Under the pieces are notes generated by a model that saw nothing but the letters and a program-made list of their open reading frames with translations, was not told the DNA's origin and did not search any database. This document shows, one piece after another, positions 37,275 to 45,333 of a DNA stretch of 64,000 bases; the stretch's first letter is position 1; every line of letters starts with the position of its first letter. This DNA comes from Bacillota bacterium (GTDB lineage Bacteria > Bacillota > Clostridia > Acetivibrionales > DSM-1351). The stretch lies in contig JAEVZU010000183.1 of assembly GCA_023392075.1 (NCBI GenBank), positions 60,196 through 124,195 of the forward strand, given 5' to 3'. Made by a program: the position numbers and the translations under genes.

Positions 37275-37572
37275 TATAAAAAAGCCCTCATCCCTGTAAA
37301 CAAGGGACGAGGACTTATAATCCACGCGGTACCACCCAAATTGGTAAAAACCATCTCGATCATGTACGGGAAATATAATCATATCTCCGATACACTCCTG
37401 CTGTAACGGGAAGGACCCGGTATGACCTACGAATAAAGTTCAATCACACTGTTCATGGGAGAACTCACAAATATATTATCCTGCAGTACTTTCACCGCCT
37501 ACTGCTCGCTTTGAAGAGTCATATGATCTGCCAACTGATTTATTGCTTAATGAATCAGTTTTCCCATTCATC
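37275..37572 (-). promoter_or_regulatory. T-box leader of DAHP synthase gene
   Basis: Read on the minus strand: a closing stem ATGGGAAAACT / AGTTCTCCCAT; AGCGAGCAGTAGGCGGTG in stem I; a specifier candidate UUC (Phe) in GTGAGTTCTCCC; the T-box GGGTGGTACCGCGTGG; and a terminator GTCCTCGTCCCT / AGGGATGAGGGC followed by TTTTTT. Binding of uncharged tRNA (probably tRNA-Phe) would permit aroF transcription. The specifier reading is less certain than the T-box itself. Confidence 0.88.
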
Positions 37573-37607
37573 ACATTTTAACTTATTATTTATTATATTA
37601 ATAGATA

Positions 37608-37636
37608 TATTAACATGTTACTTTTTTAGGTGTCAA
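37608..37636 (-). promoter_or_regulatory. Sigma-A-type promoter of the aroF T-box operon
   Basis: On the minus strand: TTGACA (37631-37636), a 17-base spacer and TTAATA (37608-37613), placed about 35 bases before the T-box stem I. The remaining gap to the gatD stop (37637-37713) holds nothing recognised. Confidence 0.65.
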
Positions 37637-37713
37637 CTACTTTTTTGGGAATTATTTAATTATTTCCAAAAATCCTAAACTACGAAAATAAATCCCGCCA
37701 TTTGAGAGCATAT

Positions 37714-38466
37714 CTATGTATTCTTGAGTATTCTTTCAATCACCGAAGATCTGGCTGCATTTTCAAAGGAGTCATCCAATTCTCCCAAAGCTTCAAAATC
37801 ACCGTATTTCTGTTTTAGTGCAAGAGTGAGCAAATGATCTGTCAGCTGAGGATTTTTAGGAAGAAGACTGCCGTGTGAGTAGGAGCAGTAAACATTGTTG
37901 TAAACGGCACCTTCATAGCCGTCGGTTCCGTTATTGCCATTGCCCGCGATAACTTTACCCAAAGGCTTGATGCCTTCTCCAAGATAAGTTCTTCCGGAGT
38001 GATTCTCAAAACCTACTATTTTTAATGGTTTTCCGTCTTGGGATATAAAGTCGCTTTCAAAAACGATGTTACCTATCATGCGTTCTTTTCCGCCGACGGT
38101 CCAGAGATCCAGAGCGCCAAGAAACTCTATTTCCTTACCGTCCCAGGTCTTGTAATACTTGCCCATTAACTGATAGCCGCCGCAGATGCACAGAAAGACC
38201 TTCATATTGTCTATAGCTGTCTTTATTTCGCCGCCTTTCTGATTTAATACATCAGCCTGGATGATTTCCTGTTCGTAGTCCTGTCCTCCGCCCAGAAAAA
38301 TAAGATCGTACTCTGATGAATCAAAGGAGTCACCAATGGTAATATTTGTTACTCCGGTATTTATTCCATGCCACTGGGCCCGTCTCTGCAGAGCCAGAAT
38401 ATTGCCTCTGTCTCCATAGGTGTTGAGCAGATCGGGGTATAAATGACAAATGTTCAAATCATACAT
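37714..38466 (-). CDS. gatD: Lipid II isoglutaminyl synthase, glutamine amidotransferase subunit
   Basis: 250 residues of the CobB/CobQ-type class I amidotransferase family. Nucleophile Cys95 in LCICGGYQLMGKYY, and catalytic His in YCSYSHGSLLPKNP. GatD with MurT amidates the alpha-carboxyl of D-Glu in lipid II, using glutamine as nitrogen donor. It lies downstream of murT on the same strand, separated by 116 bases; in many Gram-positives the two are closely linked. Confidence 0.93.
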   Translation of the reverse strand: MYDLNICHLYPDLLNTYGDRGNILALQRRAQWHGINTGVTNITIGDSFDSSEYDLIFLGGGQDYEQEIIQADVLNQKGGEIKTAIDNMKVFLCICGGYQLMGKYYKTWDGKEIEFLGALDLWTVGGKERMIGNIVFESDFISQDGKPLKIVGFENHSGRTYLGEGIKPLGKVIAGNGNNGTDGYEGAVYNNVYCSYSHGSLLPKNPQLTDHLLTLALKQKYGDFEALGELDDSFENAARSSVIERILKNT

Positions 38467-38582
38467 AAAATCTCCAATCCGCTGCTTGTGCAGCGTCTCC
38501 TTAGTAATGAAAACCCCGCTGAGGGTTTTTGCAACGCGAAATGAACAATGTTCACACTTCTTTATGTTTTGCGTTTTTCACG

Positions 38583-39995
38583 TTATTTCCAGAACTCCTT
38601 TAAATTGTACTTTTTCTTTAGGATACCACGAATATCAAGCATTGCAGTGTATGTGGGCAATATATGGAAGCAGCCGCCGGCCGGAGTTTGCTCAAGGCCG
38701 CGTTCCAGCAGCAGCTGGTAGTCCTTTATTATCCTTATTTTTCTGGTGTCCAGACCGCTGTATTTTAATCTGACTGCCATGTCCTCACCGCGGACACCGG
38801 AGGTAAACAGATTTCCAATTTTCTCGGGAAGCTTGTTAAGCTGCTCGAAATCCACGTCCCAAAGCCAGGAAATATCAGTACCGTCAGCCAGATTGTCATT
38901 TATCAGAAAAGCCGCATTCAACTGCTGATCGTCAAGAGCAAGAAAGCTTAATACCTGATTGAACCCTGTGGGATTTTTTACAAGGATAAGTTTTATTGTT
39001 TTATCACCAACTGTGATAGATTCCATTCTTCCAAACCCGCATTCGAAAGACTGCATGGCACTGATTACCGTATCGGCACCGTAGTTTAATGCAAGACCGC
39101 ATGCGGCTGCCGCCATAGCATTGTAAACGTTATACAGGCCGGGAAGATTGATCCGGGTAGTATATTCCTGCAAGGATCCGGAAAGAGGAGGAGTGGATTT
39201 CCAGTTTATTGTGGTATGGCTGCTTCCGGCTTCCTGTATACCGGTACATTCCAGGTTGGCAGCAGGTCTTTTGTAACCGCAGCCGGTACAGTAAAATCCT
39301 CCCAGGTGACCATAAATGTGATTTGTATATTCGTATTTGTTTTTGCAGTTTATACAGAACATGGCGTCGGTATTAATGTCACCTGAATTTCCGGTATCAC
39401 CGGCTCCGGCCTCAGGAGCAATACCATAGTAAAATACAGGTTTATTTGTTTCTCTGCCCAAAGATGCACACATGGAATCATCGGCATTAAGAATAAGGGC
39501 TGTATTGTCACCGACCCTTTCAAGGCCTGATTTGACGGCGTTGAGAGTTGAGTAAAGTTCACCGTACCTGTCAAGCTGATCCCTGAAAAAGTTGGTTACA
39601 ACAACAGCTTTTGGCTGGAGATGTTTAGTGACCTGATTAAAGGCAGCCTCATCGCTTTCAATAAGTGCTACCTTATGCTTCGGTTTTCCTGTAAGGGTCA
39701 CGGCCTGGATAAATATGGTTGTAATTCCGCTTAGAAGATTTGCTCCAGATTTATTGGTTATGTAGTCTATATTATTGTTTTTCAAAATCTCTTCTATAAT
39801 TCTGGTGGTTGTGGTTTTGCCGTTTGTACCGGTTACCATGATTATTTCAAAGTTCCCCGCAATTGATCTGAGTATGCCGGGGTAAACTTTAAAGGCCAGC
39901 TTGCCAGGAAGTGTAGTTCCGCCTTTTTTTACAAGCCGAAGTACTTTTATTGCAAGTTTTGATATAAAAATAGATATTATCTGTCTGAAATTCAT
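38583..39995 (-). CDS. murT: Lipid II isoglutaminyl synthase, Mur-ligase-like subunit
   Basis: 470 residues. Mur-ligase central domain with ATP loop GTNGKTT (56-62) and NLLSGITTIF. A four-Cys zinc ribbon (CINCKNKY...YCTGCGY, about 215-240) is typical of MurT. C-terminal DUF1727 domain with VKNPTGFNQVLSFL and NDNLADGTDISWLWDVDFE. It activates the D-Glu carboxylate with ATP for amidation by ammonia from GatD. Spacing to gatD is longer than in many species. A hairpin AAAACCC...GGGTTTT at about 38508 lies between them and may attenuate. Confidence 0.93.
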   Translation of the reverse strand: MNFRQIISIFISKLAIKVLRLVKKGGTTLPGKLAFKVYPGILRSIAGNFEIIMVTGTNGKTTTTRIIEEILKNNNIDYITNKSGANLLSGITTIFIQAVTLTGKPKHKVALIESDEAAFNQVTKHLQPKAVVVTNFFRDQLDRYGELYSTLNAVKSGLERVGDNTALILNADDSMCASLGRETNKPVFYYGIAPEAGAGDTGNSGDINTDAMFCINCKNKYEYTNHIYGHLGGFYCTGCGYKRPAANLECTGIQEAGSSHTTINWKSTPPLSGSLQEYTTRINLPGLYNVYNAMAAAACGLALNYGADTVISAMQSFECGFGRMESITVGDKTIKLILVKNPTGFNQVLSFLALDDQQLNAAFLINDNLADGTDISWLWDVDFEQLNKLPEKIGNLFTSGVRGEDMAVRLKYSGLDTRKIRIIKDYQLLLERGLEQTPAGGCFHILPTYTAMLDIRGILKKKYNLKEFWK

Positions 39996-40133
39996 AAATG
40001 CTCCCTAATCTGTTTAATACCGCAATAATACAATTATTCAGCAAATGCCAGGTAAATATTATTCAAGTATATTATTAATATAAAACATTATATCACCATC
40101 CGGCAATATACAAAACATTAATACGATACTGCC

Positions 40134-40265
40134 AAAGTTAATTACGGTTGTAAGCCTTCGCCTTCCAAGCTAATTCAAACAGTTTGGGTTTGAATGATTT
40201 TTTACTTCAAGGGGCTTCAGCTTTAAACCCAAACTATCGGCTTTCAGCCGATAGTAATTGACTTT
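40134..40265 (+). repeat. Structured repeat R1, copy C
   Basis: 132 bases with ends AAAGTTAATTAC and GTAATTGACTTT, the internal stem AGTTTGGGTTT / AAACCCAAACT, and the hairpin CTATCGGCTTTCAGCCGATAG. It occupies most of the 388-base gap between murT and the right junction, about 120 bases from that junction. Confidence 0.75.
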
Positions 40266-40323
40266 AATAAAATAGACTAAATTACCTATATACTTAGTAT
40301 TAACAGATTTATTAATATGTTAA

Positions 40324-40353
40324 TTGATGGGCAATACATTTTTATGATATAAT
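40324..40353 (+). promoter_or_regulatory. Outward sigma-A-type promoter at right end of the segment
   Basis: TTGATG (40324-40329), an 18-base spacer and TATAAT (40348-40353) preceded by TATGA. It points out of the intervening segment into the murA 3' half and ftsQ. Confidence 0.65.
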
Positions 40354-40383
40354 AAACCCAGTTAAATGCCTGTAAAATAACAC

Positions 40384-40398
40384 ATCCGGGTGGTTGTG
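40384..40398 (+). repeat. 15-bp direct repeat, right junction (attR-like)
   Basis: ATCCGGGTGGTTGTG, identical to 29016-29030. It restores the PGGC codons in frame with EIGPRPIDLH downstream. Confidence 0.9.
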
Positions 40399-41306
40399 AA
40401 ATAGGCCCTAGACCAATAGATCTCCACTTAAAAGCTTTAAGAAGTCTTGGAGCCAAAATAAATGACACCAATGGAGGATATATCACCTGCGAAACCGACG
40501 GACTTAAGGGCTGTGACATATATCTGGATTATCCAAGTGTAGGTGCTACTGAAAATGCTATGATAGCAGCTGTTTATGCACAGGGTGATACAATTATCAG
40601 AAATGCTGCTAAAGAACCCGAAATAGTGGATTTGCAGAACTTCCTTCAAAAAATAGGCGCCAGGGTAACCGGGGCAGGTTCAAGTGTCATAAAAATAAGA
40701 GGCTTTGAGAAGAAACTAAATAATGTAGAATATAACGTAATTCCTGACAGGATTATTACAGGTACATATATGGTTGCTTCGGCAATTACCGGCGGAAATG
40801 TAGTTATAAAGGATATTATCCCGGAGCACATTATTTCAATTGCGTCGGTTTTACGGGATATTGGCTGCCAGATCAATATTAAAAGAAGTGATATTCAAAT
40901 TGTTTCAGGATCGAAGCTGGAAGCAGTTGAAGTAATCAGAACCTTACCATATCCAGGTTTTCCTACAGACATGCAAGCCCAAATAATGGCACTTCTTACC
41001 TTGTGCAAAGGCACAAGCATTATAATAGAAACCATATTTGAGAGTAGATATAAGCATGTAGATGAGCTTTTAAAGATGGGAGCAAATATCAGAATAGATG
41101 GCCGTATGGCTGTAATAAAGGGAGTCGGCAGGCTGAACGGCGCCCAGGTCGCTGCAAGGGATCTGCGCGGAGGAGCAGCATTGATTCTGGCCGGATTGGC
41201 TGCAAACGGTGAAACTATTATATCCGGTCTGGATCATATTGACAGGGGCTATTATAAAGTGGAAGAAAAACTGGCTTCATTAGGAGCAGATATATTAAGG
41301 AATTAA
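40384..41306 (+). pseudogene. murA: murA 3' fragment (UDP-GlcNAc 1-carboxyvinyltransferase, C-terminal part)
   Basis: From the repeat the frame reads PGGC EIGPRPIDLHLKALRSLGA and continues without a stop to 41306: 302 codons beyond the Cys, the whole C-terminal and inside-out barrel part of MurA. MurA motifs include DYPSVGATENAMIAA, RTLPYPGFPTDMQAQ and RDLRGGAALILAGLAA. There is no upstream start with a ribosome site; the first ATG is 40560, in the middle of the ENAMIAA motif. Joined to 28682-29029 it gives 418 residues. ftsQ starts three bases later. Confidence 0.93.
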
Positions 41307-41309
41307 CAA

Positions 41310-42149
41310 ATGAAAAAGACACCAGCAGCTACATATGAAAAGAAAAAGAAAGTAAGTAAAAAAGTACGCAGAAGAATGAGAAGGATCCGACGATTTTTCC
41401 TCTTTGTCCTTATTGTTGGAGGAATTATCATATTTGCCAAATCATCGTTTTTTATCGTCAATAAAATAGAAACAGATGGCAATAAAAAATATTCAGCAAA
41501 TGAATTGATTCTTAGTACCGGACTTGTTCCGGGGGGAAATGTATTCAACATGCTGGGAGAGAAACCAAAGAATCTGTTAACTTTAAGCTTTAACGATTTG
41601 GAACAGGAAGTACTGAATACCATGCCGTATATTAAGTCTGTAAGCATAAGGCCGGCCCTACCAAAATCAATTAAAATAAAAGTGCAGGAAAGAACACCGT
41701 ATGCTGTTCTTGACAATAAAGGGACATATCTTCTTATTGACAGGGAGGGTTATGTATTGGAACTCCTTGACAGTAAATCTCCGAAATTGAAGGATTATTT
41801 TAAAATAATAGGTATTTCGGTGGATAGCTATAAATTGGGACAAGCTGTAAAATTTAAAGGAGAGAATCCTTTAATTGATTTTATAAGCTTTTATGATCTT
41901 GTTGTAAAAAGTGATAAGAATGAAAAGTTGAAATTATATAAAAAAATTACTTCGGTTGATTTAGCTGATATACCATATATATCTGTGCAGTTTGACAAAA
42001 GAGTTACTGTCAAATTTGGAGATTTGGAGGATACGGATTATCAGGTAAGTGTTTTCAGGCATTTATTTGTTAATAATATAAATGAAAAGCAAAAGGGTAC
42101 CCTGGATTTTACAAAGGGAAACAACCCGTACTTTGTACCGGAGAATTAA
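41310..42149 (+). CDS. ftsQ: Cell division protein FtsQ/DivIB
   Basis: 279 residues. A very basic cytoplasmic N-terminus (KKKKVSKKVRRRMRRIRR), one membrane helix (about 28-47, FFLFVLIVGGIIIFA), then the extracytoplasmic POTRA domain (IETDGNKKYSANELILSTGLVPGGNVF) and the FtsQ beta domain (LPKSIKIKVQERTPYAVLDNKGTYLLIDREGYVLE). Scaffold of the septal complex with FtsL and FtsB. Starts three bases after the murA fragment, so its transcription depends on what reads through that fragment. Confidence 0.93.
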   Translation: MKKTPAATYEKKKKVSKKVRRRMRRIRRFFLFVLIVGGIIIFAKSSFFIVNKIETDGNKKYSANELILSTGLVPGGNVFNMLGEKPKNLLTLSFNDLEQEVLNTMPYIKSVSIRPALPKSIKIKVQERTPYAVLDNKGTYLLIDREGYVLELLDSKSPKLKDYFKIIGISVDSYKLGQAVKFKGENPLIDFISFYDLVVKSDKNEKLKLYKKITSVDLADIPYISVQFDKRVTVKFGDLEDTDYQVSVFRHLFVNNINEKQKGTLDFTKGNNPYFVPEN

Positions 42150-42245
42150 TAGTTTTACCGGCCAATTATATAATTTTACAGGTAAAGCTCATGCAGGTTT
42201 AAAAAATATTTAACAGACAACAGGAGAAAAAAGGAGTAAAATGCT

Positions 42246-42608
42246 ATGATACCAATACTAGGATTAATTTTAGGAATACTTATTGGTCTGTTCATTCCAA
42301 TTACAATTCCATCCCAATACTTTACATATGTGGCTGTTGCAATTCTGGCCGCTCTGGATTCGGTATTCGGGGGAATGGTTGCTACTATCAACAAAAAATT
42401 CGAGATGAGGATTTTTTTATCCGGATTTTTTGGTAACGCTTTGCTGGCGGCAGGTCTTGCATACATTGGAGACAAACTGGGAATTCAGATATATCTTGCT
42501 GCGATATTTGCATTTGGAAACAGGCTTTTCTTAAACTTTGCGTTAATTAGAAGATATCTATTGAATAAATTTCTCAAAAAAGATAATATAGTAAAAGAGG
42601 ATTTTTAA
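42246..42608 (+). CDS. sbp: Small basic protein (DUF1290 family)
   Basis: 120 residues with three or four membrane segments: IPILGLILGILIGLFIPITIPSQYFTYVAVAILAALDSVFGG, FFGNALLAAGLAYIG and AIFAFGNRLFLNFALIRR. DUF1290/Sbp sits in the ftsQ-ftsA-ftsZ cluster of many Firmicutes and Actinobacteria. Molecular function unsettled. Ribosome site AAAAGGAG. Confidence 0.9.
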   Translation: MIPILGLILGILIGLFIPITIPSQYFTYVAVAILAALDSVFGGMVATINKKFEMRIFLSGFFGNALLAAGLAYIGDKLGIQIYLAAIFAFGNRLFLNFALIRRYLLNKFLKKDNIVKEDF

Positions 42609-42654
42609 GCGCATTTCGAGGCATTTTTGATACATAAATTAGGGGGGCAGTTTC

Positions 42655-43890
42655 GTGTCTGATGTTATTGTAGGAGTGGATATAGGAACTTCAAAAGTAA
42701 GCACCGTAATTGGAAAAACCAATAATACCGGTGAAGTTGAAATCCTGGGCAAAGGTATTGAAAGTTGTTCAGGTATAAAAAAAGGAATAATTGTTGACAT
42801 TGATGCTACCTCCAATTCGATACAAAGTTCTGTCAGAAAAGCGGAAGCCCAGGCGGAGCTTAAGGTTGGTTCGGCCTACGTCAACATCTCCGGTCTGCAT
42901 GTTGATATCATCAATCATAAGACATATACAAATATCGTAAGCGATTCCAGGGAAATTTCCAGGCATGATGTGGAAAAACTGCTCTATGCAGCAGGAACAA
43001 TTTCCATACCGGATGACAGTGAGATAATTGATGTTGTTCCGAGACAGTTTATTGTTGACGGTTATGATGGGATAAATGATCCTGTAGGAATGAAGGGAAC
43101 CAAGCTTGAAGGGGATTTTGATGTTGTGGTCGGGAAAATTATTTCGGTACAGAACATCGTCAGAAGTATGGAAAAGGCCGGAATCAAGGTGGACGGACTC
43201 ATTGCCGAAGGATTTGCTTCGGGAGAATGTATTCTGCTCCCTGATGAAAAGGATATGGGTGTCATACTTATTGATATTGGTGGGGGAACCACCGAAATAA
43301 GTGTCTACAAGGATGAAAAGCTTGTGATGAATAAATGTCTTCCCGTGGGAGGCGATCATATTACAAACGATTTATCAATAGCATTAAAAATGACATACGC
43401 CGAATCTGAAAAAATCAAAAGACAATTCCAGCTTGCACTGACTACGCTTATCAAAAACGATCAGGAAATATCTGTTAATGATCTGAGTGAGAGTTTCAAG
43501 AAAAATATAAAGGTATCTGATGCAATAGAAGTTATAGAGGCAAGGGTATATGAAATATTCAGTCTCTGCAAAGACCTTGTTTATACAAATTGTCCCGGCA
43601 ACTACGGTGCGGGAGTTGTGCTTTCCGGCAACGGTATTTCCACATTGGACGGTGCCATGCAGATAGCATATGACATTTTTGATATTCCTGTCAGGGTTGC
43701 CGCGCCAAAAGTAAGAAACATACCTACGCTTGACTACTGTACGGCAGCGGGGATGGTGAAATATATCGCGCGGCAGGACAAGGAAGCAAGCACCATCAGT
43801 ATAAAGAGTATTCCGAAAACCAACAAAAAGGTAAGGGAAAAAACCTTCCTCAAGAAGGTTATCAGTGCTTTGAAAGAATTTTTTTATTAG
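42655..43890 (+). CDS. ftsA: Cell division protein FtsA
   Basis: 411 residues from GTG 42655 after TTAGGGGGGCAG. Actin-fold motifs: VGVDIGTSKVSTVIG (phosphate 1), ILIDIGGGTTEISVY (phosphate 2) and GVVLSGNGISTL (adenosine), with the FtsA-specific SHS2/1C domain between. The C-terminal amphipathic KTFLKKVISALKEFFY is the membrane-targeting helix. It tethers FtsZ filaments to the membrane. Confidence 0.95.
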   Translation: MSDVIVGVDIGTSKVSTVIGKTNNTGEVEILGKGIESCSGIKKGIIVDIDATSNSIQSSVRKAEAQAELKVGSAYVNISGLHVDIINHKTYTNIVSDSREISRHDVEKLLYAAGTISIPDDSEIIDVVPRQFIVDGYDGINDPVGMKGTKLEGDFDVVVGKIISVQNIVRSMEKAGIKVDGLIAEGFASGECILLPDEKDMGVILIDIGGGTTEISVYKDEKLVMNKCLPVGGDHITNDLSIALKMTYAESEKIKRQFQLALTTLIKNDQEISVNDLSESFKKNIKVSDAIEVIEARVYEIFSLCKDLVYTNCPGNYGAGVVLSGNGISTLDGAMQIAYDIFDIPVRVAAPKVRNIPTLDYCTAAGMVKYIARQDKEASTISIKSIPKTNKKVREKTFLKKVISALKEFFY

Positions 43891-43906
43891 GCAATATAAA
43901 CAAAAC

Positions 43907-43935
43907 TTGCCTAAATTACATTTTTACTATATTAT
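43907..43935 (+). promoter_or_regulatory. Sigma-A-type promoter of ftsZ
   Basis: TTGCCT (43907-43912), a 17-base spacer and TATTAT (43930-43935), about 100 bases before the ftsZ start. It could let ftsZ be expressed independently of ftsQ-ftsA. Confidence 0.6.
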
Positions 43936-44038
43936 TATTATGTGCGTTTTATAACTATTTTAGATTATTAACCATTTAATCAATATACACAGGCAGGCAA
44001 TTCAAGTCTAATTTACCAATGCTAAAGGGGGATTTACT

Positions 44039-45172
44039 TTGCTAGATTTCGAGATTGATATGGATCATTTTGCCCAGATAAAGGTAGTAGGATGTGGCGG
44101 CGGAGGAAACAATGCTGTTAACAGGATGATTGATGCAGGACTTAGAGGTGTGGATTTTATAGCTATAAATACAGATAAACAGGCTTTGTTTTTATCCAAG
44201 GCAAATACCAAGATTCAAATTGGAGACAAGCTTACGAAGGGTCTTGGAGCAGGTGCCAATCCCGATATCGGAGAAAAGGCGGCAAATGAAAGCAGAGATG
44301 AAATCGCCCAGGCAATAAAAGGTGCGGACATGGTATTTGTAACGGCAGGTATGGGAGGCGGAACCGGTACAGGTGCTGCTCCCGTGGTAGCTCAGCTTGC
44401 CAGGGAAATGGGGATTTTGACGGTAGCGGTTGTTACAAAACCCTTTATGTTTGAAAGCAGAACGCGTATGCAGCATGCTGAAAGGGGAATAGAAAACCTT
44501 AAAAACTCAGTTGATTCGCTTGTTACCATACCAAACGACAGATTGCTTCAGGTTGTGGAAAAGCGTACTACAATGGTAGAAGCTTTTAGAATGGCCGATG
44601 ATGTGCTCCGTCAAGGTGTTCAGGGTATATCCGATTTGATAGCCGTTCCGGGTCTGGTAAATCTTGACTTTGCCGATGTTAAGACTATAATGCTGAGCTC
44701 AGGGCTGGCTCATATGGGTATAGGAAGAGCCAATGGCGAAAGCAGAGCTGAAGAGGCAGCAAGGCAGGCAATTCACAGTCCTCTGCTGGAAACCTCAATT
44801 GAAGGAGCAAGAAGAGTACTGGTAAATATCACCGGTGGTCCCGACCTGGGTTTGTTTGAAGTTAACACAGCTGCAGAGCTTGTTCAGAAGTCGGCAGATC
44901 CGGAGGCAAATATTATTTTCGGAGCTGTTATCGATGACAACCTCAAGGATGAATTGATGATAACGGTTATAGCTACAGGCTTTGAGAACAGCCCGGTTCT
45001 AAAGAAATTTGATAAACCTGCTGAAAAGCCAAAACAGGCATCCACAGCTGTTCCGGCTCATGACAGCAGCAGCTACGCAGCGGCAACTTCTGAAAAGAGT
45101 AATGCCAATGCAGTTTCTTCTGATAACGAGCTTGACATACCAACCTTCCTGAGAAGGAACAGATTTAAATAA
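44039..45172 (+). CDS. ftsZ: Cell division GTPase FtsZ
   Basis: 377 residues from TTG 44039 after AAAGGGGGATTTA. Tubulin signature [10 protein letters not shown] (about 106-115), N-terminal [17 protein letters not shown]7-loop [11 protein letters not shown]. After an Ala/Ser-rich linker the C-terminal peptide [12 protein letters not shown] binds FtsA and other partners. Forms the Z ring. A terminator follows at 45203. Confidence 0.97.
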   Translation: MLDFEIDMDHFAQIKVVGCGGGGNNAVNRMIDAGLRGVDFIAINTDKQALFLSKANTKIQIGDKLTKGLGAGANPDIGEKAANESRDEIAQAIKGADMVFVTAGMGGGTGTGAAPVVAQLAREMGILTVAVVTKPFMFESRTRMQHAERGIENLKNSVDSLVTIPNDRLLQVVEKRTTMVEAFRMADDVLRQGVQGISDLIAVPGLVNLDFADVKTIMLSSGLAHMGIGRANGESRAEEAARQAIHSPLLETSIEGARRVLVNITGGPDLGLFEVNTAAELVQKSADPEANIIFGAVIDDNLKDELMITVIATGFENSPVLKKFDKPAEKPKQASTAVPAHDSSSYAAATSEKSNANAVSSDNELDIPTFLRRNRFK

Positions 45173-45202
45173 TGAAATATTAAGAATATAGTAAAATATC
45201 CG

Positions 45203-45250
45203 GGAAGTGCCGCAGACTACTTTTAAAGTGGAATGTGCACTTCCTTTTTA
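45203..45250 (+). terminator. Terminator after ftsZ
   Basis: GGAAGTGC (45203-45210) and GCACTTCC (45237-45244) with a T-rich tail TTTTTAAT. Confidence 0.75.
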
Positions 45251-45333
45251 ATAAGTTAATTTGTAAAATCAGAAATAATTTTTCTGAACGGGGCCTGATT
45301 AAAGTTTGAATAATTTTTTGAAGGAAGTGTACC

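Larger units (their letters stand above)
29016..40398. mobile_element. 11.4-kb intervening segment splitting murA
   Basis: Both edges carry the same 15 bases; the distance between equivalent repeat positions is 11,368. Removing one repeat copy plus the interior fuses the murA halves in frame to 418 codons, the normal MurA length. The joint that a circularised segment would have reads TAAAATAACACA - core - TGTGTTACTTTA, an inverted repeat matching at 11 of 12 positions. This supports site-specific recombination. No tyrosine or serine recombinase, transposase or phage gene is seen inside. Instead there are housekeeping genes (polA, coaE, aroF, gatD, murT and others), so the segment is not a conventional element. 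Old rearrangement, in-trans mobilised segment and assembly join remain possible. Confidence 0.65.

Noticed and set aside
38490..38580. Gene or regulatory RNA between gatD and murT
   Set aside because: Only a short GC hairpin and no coding potential; treated as spacer.
29016..40398. Ordinary IS or transposon insertion in murA
   Set aside because: No transposase inside, no terminal inverted repeats at the segment's own ends, and a 15-bp repeat longer than most target duplications.
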